Source of the DNA: Deltaproteobacteria bacterium
GTDB taxonomy: Bacteria; Desulfobacterota; DSM-4660; Desulfatiglandales; Desulfatiglandaceae
Reading direction: 5' to 3'
Length of the DNA: 64,000 bases
Assembly: GCA_019307815.1 (NCBI GenBank)
Contig: JAFDIV010000001.1
Span: forward strand, 248,001 to 312,000
Positions 25,611-33,428 of the stretch are shown here, piece by piece. The stretch's first letter is position 1; each line of letters opens with the position of its first letter. Position numbers and translations under genes: made by a program. The notes beneath the pieces are model-generated. The model made no database searches. It had not been told where the DNA came from and was given only the letters and a program-made list of their open reading frames with translations.

Positions 25611-26413
25611 TGGGCCCCCTGTACAAATATGGTTGGTTTGATTTTGCTTACAGTCTTCAGCTGGCAGGCCTCATAGGTTTTTGTTTCGGGTTCTTGCTGG
25701 AGCGGGCAGGGTTCGGCAATCCCAGGAAACTTACGGCCATTTTTTATCTCAGGGATTTTGCTGTGCTGAAGGTGATGTTCACGGCCATTGTGGTGTGTTT
25801 GCTCGGCCTGCTTTATTTTTCCGTGTTCGGATGGATTGATTTGGCGAAGGTATATATTTTACCAACATACATCTGGCCCCAGATTGTAGGCGGGCTGGTT
25901 TTGGGTATAGGGTTTGTAATGGGTGGATATTGTCCCACAACTTCTGTTGTGGCCACAGTCTCAGGCAGATTGGATGGCCTGATCTTTATTATTGGCATGG
26001 TCCTTGGCTCATTCATATTTGGCGAAGTGTTTCCCCTGCTTGAGAAATTTTACTCCTCCGGCCAGATGGGGGTTGTTACCCTTTCCCAGGTGCTTGGCCT
26101 CCAGTCCGGCTTGGTTGCCCTTTTGGTTTGCTTGATGGCTATCTTTGCCTATTGGCTGGTGGAGAAGGTGGAACAGAGGTTCGGTGACCCTGAAACCTTG
26201 CCAACGGGCTCCAGGAAAGTGAAGCTGGCCGCGACAGCGGTCCTTGTGGCGCTGGGCCTCATCTTGGCCGTTGTAAATCCAGATAGTGTAATATCCATGC
26301 GTAAGGCCACCGCTGAACAAGCGATAAGGCAACCTCAGCCTAGTGCGCATCCGGCACCTGTTAAACCCCAGGAAGAAAGTGGTTTTACGATTGTAGAAGA
26401 TGAGGGATGTTGA
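25610..26413 (+). CDS. YeeE/YedE family membrane transporter, second half
   Basis: This 267-residue membrane protein is the partner of the preceding gene. It has several hydrophobic segments and the family motif GFGNPRKLTAIFYLRDFAVLK, read here around residues 33-53 with the core GFGNPRKL, and the cysteine motif MGGYCPTTSVVATVSGRLDG (core GGYCPTTS). The soluble C-terminal tail is Pro- and Gln-rich and ends in EDEGC, a terminal Cys that could take part in sulfur relay; that is inference. The ATG shares one base with the previous stop, with AAAGGAG 8 bases upstream, so translation is probably coupled. A rhodanese or TusA gene is not seen beside it. Confidence 0.87.
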   Translation: MGPLYKYGWFDFAYSLQLAGLIGFCFGFLLERAGFGNPRKLTAIFYLRDFAVLKVMFTAIVVCLLGLLYFSVFGWIDLAKVYILPTYIWPQIVGGLVLGIGFVMGGYCPTTSVVATVSGRLDGLIFIIGMVLGSFIFGEVFPLLEKFYSSGQMGVVTLSQVLGLQSGLVALLVCLMAIFAYWLVEKVEQRFGDPETLPTGSRKVKLAATAVLVALGLILAVVNPDSVISMRKATAEQAIRQPQPSAHPAPVKPQEESGFTIVEDEGC

Positions 26414-26471
26414 TTTGATTCCAAGATATCGGTCATAAGTAGGTACTGGATTTGCCGGAAAGTGCCCTCCC

Positions 26472-26500
26472 TTGACAAGAGGTGATGAATTATGTAAACT
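26472..26500 (+). promoter_or_regulatory. Sigma70-type promoter candidate upstream of the KamA-like gene
   Basis: A perfect -35 (TTGACA, 26472-26477), a 17-base spacer and TAAACT (26495-26500, four of six consensus matches) lie in the 303-base gap after the YeeE/YedE gene. Transcription would start near 26507, leaving a leader of about 210 bases. No further gene or clear riboswitch was seen in 26414-26716. Confidence 0.5.
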
Positions 26501-26716
26501 ATTTATATGTTTTGCTTCTGCTTCCCAGATCGCGTAAAGACAAAGTTCAAGTATCACCTGGCCAGGACCAAGGCACTTGAGCCGCCATAGCTTTCTTGCC
26601 TTTTTAATTCCCATCCCTGTCCATTGCTCATCTCTAGAGCCCCCTTGGGTTGAGGGATCCTTTTTTGTTGATGCTGAAAAACGGGAAAGGGGGTATTCCG
26701 TATTTGGAGGTGATTT

Positions 26717-27865
26717 ATGAGAGAGATAAAATATATAAGTAATATTGATAGGTTAGATGGTATTCCAGAATCAGAAAAGGCCTCTTTAAAAGAGGTCACC
26801 CAACAATATATATTTCGCTCTAACAACTATTACCTCAGTTTGATTGACTGGACCGATCCCTCTGATCCCATACGGCGACTTATTATTCCGGACCCTAAAG
26901 AACTGGATGACTGGGGATATATTGATCCCTCAATGGAGGATCAGTATACCGTGCTCCCGGGGCTCCAGCATAAATACGACTCAACCGCTCTGCTCCTAGT
27001 GAGCAAGGTATGCGGAGGTATCTGCAGGTATTGCTTTCGCAAGCGGCTATTTTTGGGGAGACAGTCGGACATATTACGGGACTTTCCTGCAGCCCTTGGT
27101 TATATCCAGTCCCATAAGGAAATTACCAATGTGCTTTTGACCGGCGGAGATCCCTTGATGCTCTCCACGGGGAAACTGGAGCGATTTATCAAGGCCCTTT
27201 TTGCAGTGGACCATATTCGGATCGTCAGGATTGGCACAAAGCTCCTTTCTTTCAATCCTTTCCGGGTCACAAGGGACCCATCACTGTTGGAAATGATAAA
27301 ACGGTTCAATGAGATGGGAAGGAAAATTTACATTGTGACCCATTTTTCTCATGTAAGGGAATTTACCCCTGAGGCGGCAAGGGCTGTGGCCCTCCTTCAG
27401 TCAGTGGGGGCTGTGCTGATTAACCAGTGCCCTTTGATTAGGGGGGTGAATGATAACCCCGAGCAGTTGGCTGAGCTATTTCGCGCGCTGGCCTTTGCTG
27501 GGGTTCCGCCATACTATGTGTTCCAGTGCAGGCCTGCCATAGGCAACAGGACCTATGCCGTACCTATTGAAGAGGGCTATGAGATCTTTGAAAAGGCAAA
27601 GGCCATGGTCTCTGGTCTGGCAAAGAGGGCCCGTTTTGTCATGTCCCATGCCACGGGCAAGCTAGAGATTGTGGGTAAAACCGAAGAACTCATGTTTTTC
27701 AAGTACCATAGGGCTGCCAGGAACGAGGATAGTGGTCGATTCCTTATTATGGTACGCAACCCCCAAGCCTATTGGTTTGATGATTATGAGCAGATAGTGG
27801 ATGAGTATCCCCTGGCCTGGCCGCAAGGGGCCCTTGGAGGGCTTGACAGTGCCGTCCTATCTTGA
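26717..27865 (+). CDS. KamA (lysine 2,3-aminomutase)-family radical SAM protein of unknown substrate
   Basis: The 382-residue enzyme has the radical-SAM cluster motif CGGICRYCFRKRLF (CxxxCxxC), then VLLTGGDPLML, the SAM-binding and strand motifs of the KamA family, and VLINQCPLIRGVNDNPEQL. In true lysine 2,3-aminomutase two Asp residues hold the lysine side chain, in the CDL and VDAPGGGGK regions. Here these regions read QCRPAIGN and MSHATGKLE: both Asp are gone while a Lys that could hold PLP remains. It is therefore probably not a lysine aminomutase, and no EF-P gene is near to suggest EpmB. Ribosome binding site GGAGGTG is strong. Confidence 0.85.
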   Translation: MREIKYISNIDRLDGIPESEKASLKEVTQQYIFRSNNYYLSLIDWTDPSDPIRRLIIPDPKELDDWGYIDPSMEDQYTVLPGLQHKYDSTALLLVSKVCGGICRYCFRKRLFLGRQSDILRDFPAALGYIQSHKEITNVLLTGGDPLMLSTGKLERFIKALFAVDHIRIVRIGTKLLSFNPFRVTRDPSLLEMIKRFNEMGRKIYIVTHFSHVREFTPEAARAVALLQSVGAVLINQCPLIRGVNDNPEQLAELFRALAFAGVPPYYVFQCRPAIGNRTYAVPIEEGYEIFEKAKAMVSGLAKRARFVMSHATGKLEIVGKTEELMFFKYHRAARNEDSGRFLIMVRNPQAYWFDDYEQIVDEYPLAWPQGALGGLDSAVLS

Positions 27866-27997
27866 AGATGGGGACTACAATCACGAATTCATTTGCTTTC
27901 CGTCCGTTTTTCTCCTAAAGTTCTCTTGAAATGGGCCCGAGTTCAATATAGGGGTGTCTTGGGGAGAATAGACTTTGAGGCCTAGGACGGGTGAGAT

Positions 27998-28687
27998 ATG
28001 TATAATGTGGCTATTGAAGAGACTTATCAGGACGGGCAGATCATATTCAAGGAGGGAAGCTCGGGCGATTGGGTATATATCATTCTTTCCGGATCAGTGG
28101 AAATATCCAAGAATGTGGGCGGAGAGAAGTACATTATAGAAATACTCAAGCCAGGAGACGTGTTTGGCGAGCTGGGATTCATAGGCGGCATCCGTCGTAC
28201 TGCTACGGCACGGGCCATAGGCGAGACTACCCTGGGAATTATTGATCGCGAGTTCTTGGATGAGGAGTTTAACAAGCTGTCAAGTCAGTTCAGGGCTATC
28301 CTTGTGGCCATAACCCACAGGTTCAAAAAGATGCTGGACCGAGCTTGCGACTATACCCTCAGATCAGAGGCAAGGATACCCAAGGCGCTCAGCCTGATCT
28401 TTAAGGATCGTGATTCCTTTGTTCGGGCGTATACGGGAAACATAAGTACAGGAGGACTGTTCATTAAAACGGAAAATCCCCTTCGCCCAGGTCGTCAATT
28501 TTTATTAAAACTCCAACTGCCTGGCCTGAAGGAGCCACTTCAGATACAGTGTGAGGTGGTTTGGGCCCGAAAACGCGAAGGAGGAGCCTCTGATAAGCCT
28601 CCAGGCATGGGGGTAAAATTTTGTGAGATTTCGGAAAAGGATTATCAGCTTCTTAAACAATATGTGGCTGGATTGGAGACCCACTAG
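27998..28687 (+). CDS. cNMP-binding domain - PilZ domain fusion protein
   Basis: The 229-residue protein joins two second-messenger folds. Residues about 5-110 are a cNMP beta-roll (QIIFKEGSSGDWVYIILSG) with a cassette reading FGELGFIGGIRRTATA, which keeps the phosphate-binding Arg. Residues about 120-225 are a PilZ domain with both cyclic-di-GMP motifs: RSEAR (RxxxR) and NISTGG (D/NxSxxG), then GMGVKF. This suggests that one protein reads cAMP or a related nucleotide and cyclic-di-GMP; output is unknown because no effector domain is attached. It converges with trmB, overlapping its end by 4 bases. An AT-poor gap of 132 bases precedes it. Confidence 0.88.
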   Translation: MYNVAIEETYQDGQIIFKEGSSGDWVYIILSGSVEISKNVGGEKYIIEILKPGDVFGELGFIGGIRRTATARAIGETTLGIIDREFLDEEFNKLSSQFRAILVAITHRFKKMLDRACDYTLRSEARIPKALSLIFKDRDSFVRAYTGNISTGGLFIKTENPLRPGRQFLLKLQLPGLKEPLQIQCEVVWARKREGGASDKPPGMGVKFCEISEKDYQLLKQYVAGLETH

Positions 28688-29610
28688 GCATTTGTGGCCT
28701 GTGCCGACTGATATATGAGGTCCAATGCCCGCTGGACTCCTGCCGTTGGAACCACACCGCAGCCTTTTGCTAGCCGGATACGCCAGCATTTCTCTTCCTT
28801 AGCGATCTCCACCCAAAAATTTTGTATATAATTCCCTTCCACAACAAGTGCCCTGACCATGGCCTTCTGCCTTAATGGGTCATAAAGGGTCTCCTTAAAT
28901 TCTACAACCACACCATCTCGGCAGCCCTTGGGATGGAAGAATTCCGGAACAAAACGTGGGATGCAATATGTCTTCAAGGTGATGTCCTCCTCTACAGGGA
29001 TACTCATATGGGTAGTCTTGCGCATAGTGATCTGGAAAAACCGGCTTTGTCCTAGATCGAGCCACTTTTTTTCATATTTGGTAAAATATCGGGGCGGGCA
29101 TAACTCGGCATCCACCACAAAACCGCTCCCCTCTGCCTGCTCCAAGACCCAATGGTAGTAATCTTTATGATCTGTGACTATGAGCACAGTGCCTCCATCG
29201 CCGAGGCGGCTGTTTAGGAGCCTTAAGAATGGCTGATCAAAGAGCCTGTGCTTTATATGTCTTTTTTTTGGCCAAGGGCACGGAAAAAGGGAATACACGG
29301 CTCCAATAGATTTTTGTTCAAAGAGTCTTTTAAGAAGGACCCGAGCGTCACCCTGGAGGAGGCGAACATTTCGGACCCCGGAAAGGGCCAGTTTTCTGAG
29401 GGCGTGTTTGATGGACAGCCATCCTGTTTCAATGCCAACAAAATTTTTTCCAGGGTGCTCAAGGGCCAGCTTTACAAGATAATCGCCGGAGCCAAATCCG
29501 ATTTCCACCTCTGTGGGAGCGGATCGGCCAAACAAGGGGTCTAAGGGCAAAGGCCTTGGCATTTGGGTCCAAGGGAGGAGTGGGTCAAGGGATATATAAC
29601 GCGGCCTCAT
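28684..29610 (-). CDS. trmB: tRNA (guanine-N7-)-methyltransferase TrmB with C-terminal extension
   Basis: This 308-residue SAM-dependent enzyme methylates G46 of tRNA. The core shows EIGFGSGDYLVKLA (SAM motif), FVGIETGWLSIKHA, the family motif FPCPWPKKRH and VLIVTDHKDYY. Typical bacterial TrmB is about 210-240 residues; here about 100 residues follow the core (from near FFQITMRK), containing hydrophobic and aromatic stretches such as VVVEFKETLYDP. Similar long C-terminal regions are known in Aquifex TrmB. Whether this extension binds tRNA is not known. The gene stands alone on the minus strand. Confidence 0.9.
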   Translation of the reverse strand: MRPRYISLDPLLPWTQMPRPLPLDPLFGRSAPTEVEIGFGSGDYLVKLALEHPGKNFVGIETGWLSIKHALRKLALSGVRNVRLLQGDARVLLKRLFEQKSIGAVYSLFPCPWPKKRHIKHRLFDQPFLRLLNSRLGDGGTVLIVTDHKDYYHWVLEQAEGSGFVVDAELCPPRYFTKYEKKWLDLGQSRFFQITMRKTTHMSIPVEEDITLKTYCIPRFVPEFFHPKGCRDGVVVEFKETLYDPLRQKAMVRALVVEGNYIQNFWVEIAKEEKCWRIRLAKGCGVVPTAGVQRALDLIYQSAQATNA

Positions 29611-29834
29611 TTTGCTTTTTTCCTTCTATTTTAGATTCTTGTTAGGCATTGACTCCAAGGGGAAGCTAATTTTGTTTAAGAATATCGTATTTCCGCACGA
29701 ATGCAAGTTGTTATCCAGTTGTAATGGGGATATGAATTATGCTATTAACTCCCGTTACAGCACCAGGGCGGATAGTATCTGGGTGGCAGTAATCCAAATT
29801 TCAAAAAGCGAGGTCAAATGGCTGTAAGCAACCT

Positions 29835-29863
29835 GCCCGCCTGTCTGCAGCAGGTAGGCGGGC
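29835..29863. repeat. GC-rich palindromic repeat
   Basis: GCCCGCCT and AGGCGGGC flank a central CTGCAG in a near-perfect 29-base palindrome. It lies in the 404-base gap (29611-30014) between the divergent trmB and the lysine-rich gene; that gap has no gene I can support. The arms resemble those of repeats at 41821-41846, 55127-55158 and 59323-59339. Confidence 0.6.
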
Positions 29864-29883
29864 TACGGGGGCAAAACAGGGGA

Positions 29884-29901
29884 CCCACCCGCAAGGGTGG
29901 G
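29884..29901. repeat. Hairpin with GCAA tetraloop
   Basis: CCCACCC, GCAA and GGGTGGG form a seven-pair stem closed by a GNRA tetraloop. It follows the palindrome at 29835 by 20 bases. There is no T-tract, so it is not a typical terminator. It may be part of the same intergenic repeat unit. Confidence 0.5.
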
Positions 29902-30014
29902 GAATCCCTCGCAAAGCGTATGGACAAAACAGGCCTGCTTTGGGAATGTCTCGTCGCCCTGCGTTCCCTGTTAGTTAAGAGGCAGTGACAGTTTAGGAAA
30001 GGAGCTTGCAAGAA

Positions 30015-30362
30015 ATGGCATCCAAGAGTAAGGCAGCGAGATTGGATCAAAAGGCCTATTGGGAAGGTAAACTCGAGGAGCGGCTGAAGGTCCTATCGGA
30101 TTCCGGCCTGCCTCCCCAAAGGGTAACTTCTGATCCTGTTGTGAGAAAGATCAGGGCCAAGATCAGAGAAACACAAGCCAGGATCAGGGCCATTGAGGAA
30201 AAGGAAAGAAAGAACGAGGAGATGGCCAGGAAAAAGGCCCAAAAGGCCTCGGAACCTAAAAAAGAAAAGGCAAAGAAAAAGAAGAAAGAGGAAGAGAAAC
30301 AAGAATTGAGCAAGAGGCAGCAGAAGAAACTCAAGAAGAAGGAACAAAAAAACAAGTCTTAG
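30015..30362 (+). CDS. Small lysine-rich coiled-coil protein
   Basis: The 115-residue product starts MASKSKAARLDQKAYWEGKL, read from the ATG at 30015 behind GGAG; a TTG at 30006 is too close to that site. The first half includes RVTSDPVVRKIRAKIRETQARIRAIEEKE, a predicted helix at residues 37-65; the second half is almost all Lys, Glu, Gln and Arg (KKEKAKKKKKEEEKQ). A coiled coil and nucleic-acid or ribosome contact are plausible from composition only. No function is recognised. The next gene starts 2 bases after its stop, so they form a pair. Confidence 0.7.
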   Translation: MASKSKAARLDQKAYWEGKLEERLKVLSDSGLPPQRVTSDPVVRKIRAKIRETQARIRAIEEKERKNEEMARKKAQKASEPKKEKAKKKKKEEEKQELSKRQQKKLKKKEQKNKS

Positions 30363-30363
30363 C

Positions 30364-30786
30364 ATGGAAAGAAGGGATCTGATCGAAATCATAAAGCGCC
30401 GCTTGGCCCTGAGCGAAGATGAGTTCCAGGCCATAGAACAGAATGCCAAATACCAGCGACTATTTAAGAATGCCTTGGAGGCAAGTCGATTCAAGCTGAT
30501 TGCCGAGGTGGTGGAATCAAAGGGTTGCCATTCGGGCCACAAGGTGGGTCAGAAGCTTGTTTTTGATTCCACTGGGAATCTGCTCACCAGGGAGTCACCG
30601 GAGAGGGTGTGCGCCTTTTTGATGCCGAACCTCACGGTCCTAATCAATGTCTTTTTCGAAAATTTGATGAATGGTCGGGACCCGAACGAGGTGATTTTCA
30701 ATCGTACCGGTTGTTTTGATGTGGGTGTAGGCTGCGGAGGCTGGGGGCACGTGGTAGTGGAGATGAGGGCAGTTCCCATAAAGTGA
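30364..30786 (+). CDS. TIGR04076-like small protein
   Basis: The 140-residue protein has a conserved-looking second half: VVESKGCHSGHKVGQKLVFD, read with the core CHSGHKVG, then ERVCAFLMPNLTVLI, and TGCFDVGVGCGGWGHVVVEM near the end. The GHKVG and the closing GxGHV parts resemble TIGR04076 family proteins, which are small Cys-containing proteins of unknown function. Several Cys residues (CHSG, CAF, GCF, VGCGG) could bind a metal. It follows the lysine-rich gene by 1 base. Assignment to the family is tentative. Confidence 0.6.
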   Translation: MERRDLIEIIKRRLALSEDEFQAIEQNAKYQRLFKNALEASRFKLIAEVVESKGCHSGHKVGQKLVFDSTGNLLTRESPERVCAFLMPNLTVLINVFFENLMNGRDPNEVIFNRTGCFDVGVGCGGWGHVVVEMRAVPIK

Positions 30787-30985
30787 GCCAGGCCACATTT
30801 TAGGAGATTGATATAGGTGGCTCCACAGGGCGGTTTAGATTCAGGTCATGAGCGGTAAGAAATTGACTTTATTAAAAGGGTGCCTATCTTTTTTATAAGT
30901 TTGGCTCAACTGGTTAATAGCTAGGGCCTAAGTTTGTACTCATTTCAGCAAATGAGCCCATAGGGTGGAGGTGACAAAAGGGGTA

Positions 30986-31882
30986 ATGGATTGTGCAGTA
31001 GAAAGTGAAGGCATGCACTATGAGGGCACATGTATCCGTCCTCCCAGCGAGGCCTTTAGCATCTTGCTTCAGGTGACACTGGGCTGTTCGCACAACAAGT
31101 GCACATTTTGCGGGACATATAAGGATAAGCGTTTCCGCATCAAGGACAATGACATAATTTTGAGTGATATCCTGTTTGCCTCCAAGTATATGCGAAACCA
31201 GGACAGGGTGTTCCTTATGGACGGCGACGCCCTAATTATCCCACAGAAGAGGCTGGTATGGATCCTAGATCAGATAAAAGAGTACCTACCTTGGGTCAAA
31301 CGGGTGGGGGCCTATGCCAACTCCAAGAGCATTCGGATGAAATCTCTGGAGGAGCTTCGCGAATTGCGGGAAAAGGGGCTGGGCATCCTATACTTGGGTG
31401 TGGAGACAGGAGATGATGAGACCCTGAAAAAGATCAACAAGGGAACCAGCGCCCAAAACCTGATTCGGATGGGTAGAAAGGTCAAGGAGGCAGATATCAA
31501 ACTTTCTGTAACCGTTTTGCTGGGAATAGCCGGTACAGAAAGGTCATTGATTCATGCAAAGGCAACAGGTAAATTGCTCAGCGATATGGACCCTGACTAT
31601 GTGGGTGCCCTTACCCTGATGTTAATCCCGGGCACCCCTTTGTATGAGGATTACGTGAATGGAAAATTCACCATGCCCGACGAAAGGGGCCTACTGTTGG
31701 AACTGAGGGAGATGCTTTACCATACCAATCTTAGCCGGGGGCTCTTTTTCTCAAACCATGCATCCAATTACCTTCCTGTTAAGGCCCGACTTCCTAGGGG
31801 CAAGCAACAGGCACTCGACCTTATAGACAGGGCCTTAAAAGGGGAAGTGGGTCTCAGGCCTGAGTGGATGAGAGCCCTCTGA
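30986..31882 (+). CDS. Radical SAM protein with CX4CX2C cluster motif
   Basis: This 298-residue protein reads LGCSHNKCTFCGTYKDKRF near residue 36, so the cluster cysteines are spaced CX4CX2C rather than the usual CX3CX2C. Later come LYLGVETGDDETLKKINKGT and VTVLLGIAGT, both typical of the COG1032/Elp3-like radical-SAM barrel. No auxiliary B12 or SPASM domain is visible. The substrate is unknown. The ATG at 30986 follows a strong GGAGGTGA (30967-30974) at 11 bases; an upstream GTG at 30965 is less likely. It converges with the thioesterase gene 20 bases away. Confidence 0.82.
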   Translation: MDCAVESEGMHYEGTCIRPPSEAFSILLQVTLGCSHNKCTFCGTYKDKRFRIKDNDIILSDILFASKYMRNQDRVFLMDGDALIIPQKRLVWILDQIKEYLPWVKRVGAYANSKSIRMKSLEELRELREKGLGILYLGVETGDDETLKKINKGTSAQNLIRMGRKVKEADIKLSVTVLLGIAGTERSLIHAKATGKLLSDMDPDYVGALTLMLIPGTPLYEDYVNGKFTMPDERGLLLELREMLYHTNLSRGLFFSNHASNYLPVKARLPRGKQQALDLIDRALKGEVGLRPEWMRAL

Positions 31883-31902
31883 GATTTTTGGCAATGGATT
31901 AC

Positions 31903-32319
31903 TTATCTTGCCTGCTCAAGCACTGTATATATATCTTGGGGGATGGTTATTGCCCTGAATTGATGGGGATTAGAGATGTCCAAACAAATTCTCTTTTCAA
32001 AACCTTCCACGAGCAAGGTACTGTCACAGGACCGAACAATATGGTGATGTAGTTCCAAGGTTTTTTTGGTAAGAGATGCCAGTTCAGTTATGATTTGAAT
32101 GTCGTCATAATACCTTCCAGGTGTTCTATGTTTACAGCCACTTTGGATAAGCGGGAACTGGATGTTTCTTTCTTCCATTAGCCTGCCGAGATTTAGGTTT
32201 ATGGCATCGAAAAAAAGGTGCCCTGCAGCATCCATCCACTCATAGTATCTCGGGTAAAACACTATGCCAAGGGAATCCAGCTCGCCCCACAAGATCTTCC
32301 TTTGCATGATACTTTTCAT
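31903..32319 (-). CDS. Acyl-CoA thioesterase, hotdog fold (4-hydroxybenzoyl-CoA thioesterase family)
   Basis: The 138-residue product starts with LWGELDSLGIVFYPRYYEWMDAA (residues 10-32; core DSLGIVFYPRYYEW), the active-site region of YbgC/4HBT thioesterases in which the Asp is catalytic. A single hotdog domain follows. It probably hydrolyses an acyl- or aryl-CoA in the cytoplasm; the substrate cannot be read from sequence. It is the last gene of the smc-ftsY run, starting 21 bases after ftsY, which may mean only shared transcription. Confidence 0.8.
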   Translation of the reverse strand: MKSIMQRKILWGELDSLGIVFYPRYYEWMDAAGHLFFDAINLNLGRLMEERNIQFPLIQSGCKHRTPGRYYDDIQIITELASLTKKTLELHHHIVRSCDSTLLVEGFEKRICLDISNPHQFRAITIPQDIYTVLEQAR

Positions 32320-32340
32320 GGTTCTTGCCTTTGTCTTTTT

Positions 32341-33336
32341 CTAGTCAAAAATAGCTCGCACAAGCTCTTCAGGATCAAACGGACGAAGGTCTTCGATTTT
32401 TTCGCCAATTCCAATATATCTAACTGGGAGTTTTAGCTGGTGTGAGATGCCAACCACAATGGCTCCTTTTGCGGTCCCATCCAATTTGGTAAGGATTATG
32501 TCTGTGACACCCAAGGCCTCATGGAACATCTGGGCCTGGGAAATGGCATTTTGGCCGGTGGTGGCATCCAGGACCAGCCATGTCTCATGCGGTGCTCCAG
32601 GAAGTTTTTTCCCCGCCACCCTCCGGACCTTTTGGAGCTCATCCATAAGGTTCTTCTTGGTGTGAAGCCGACCGGCAGTATCAATCAGCACCACATCGGT
32701 TTTCCGGGACTGCGCTGCAGTGAGGGCGTCAAAGACTACAGCAGAGGGGTCGGCCCCGGAGTGCTGTTTGATGAAATCAGCTCCAACCCGTTCGGCCCAT
32801 ATCTCCAACTGCTCTATGGCGGCTGCCCTGAAGGTATCAGCAGCCACCAACATTACACTTTTGCCTTCCTTTTTGAAAAGGCTGGCGGCCTTTCCAATGG
32901 TGGTTGTCTTCCCAACCCCATTGACCCCCACCACCATAATGACTAGGGGCTGTCCGGGTGCGGGTACTAGATGCTCTACTTGAGGCGCTTGGAGGAAATT
33001 AAGGATCTGTTCCTTCAGTGTGGCCTTTAGCTTTTCAGGGTCCTTCAACGATTTTCTGGCCACCTTTTCCTGTACCATGTCGATTAGGGTTTGAGTTGTT
33101 TCCACCCCCAGGTCTGATGTAAACAGGATTTCTTCCAGCTCGTCCAACAGCTCTGGGGTAATTTCCTTTTTTCCAAGGATGAGCCTGTCTAACCTTCCGG
33201 CGATACTGGTTCTAGTCTTTGAAAGGCGCTCCCTGAGCCGTGTAAAGAGCCCTTTGTCCTCTTTGGTGCCCGCGTTTTGGCGTGAGGCATCTGCATCTGA
33301 TTCAGGGTGCTTGTTTTTTGATCTAAAAAGTTTCAT
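32341..33336 (-). CDS. ftsY: Signal recognition particle receptor FtsY
   Basis: The 331-residue protein has a short acidic/polar N-terminus, the helical N domain and the SRP-type GTPase domain: VVGVNGVGKTTTIGKAA (P-loop), AADTFRAAAIEQL, DTAGRLHTKKNLM and TKLDGTAKGA. FtsY docks SRP-ribosome complexes at the inner membrane for co-translational insertion. The N-terminal A domain is shorter than in E. coli, as in many bacteria. It lies 92 bases behind smc and ahead of the thioesterase, a common smc-ftsY neighbourhood. Confidence 0.95.
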   Translation of the reverse strand: MKLFRSKNKHPESDADASRQNAGTKEDKGLFTRLRERLSKTRTSIAGRLDRLILGKKEITPELLDELEEILFTSDLGVETTQTLIDMVQEKVARKSLKDPEKLKATLKEQILNFLQAPQVEHLVPAPGQPLVIMVVGVNGVGKTTTIGKAASLFKKEGKSVMLVAADTFRAAAIEQLEIWAERVGADFIKQHSGADPSAVVFDALTAAQSRKTDVVLIDTAGRLHTKKNLMDELQKVRRVAGKKLPGAPHETWLVLDATTGQNAISQAQMFHEALGVTDIILTKLDGTAKGAIVVGISHQLKLPVRYIGIGEKIEDLRPFDPEELVRAIFD

Positions 33337-33428
33337 CTACTCCTTCCCATAACCTCCTTCATGTCATAACCATGAATTTTTCCGGTAGTTCACGGCATAT
33401 GGCCAGCGAAAAGGCGGTCGAGTTCTGC

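Noticed and set aside
26009-26614. A 201-codon minus-strand frame at the end of the YeeE/YedE gene and gap
   Set aside because: Mostly antisense to the transporter gene; no recognisable motif; would cover the promoter candidate.
26640-26690. A CCC...GGG and T-run stretch in the leader of the KamA-like gene, considered as an attenuator
   Set aside because: No stable stem directly before the T-run could be drawn.
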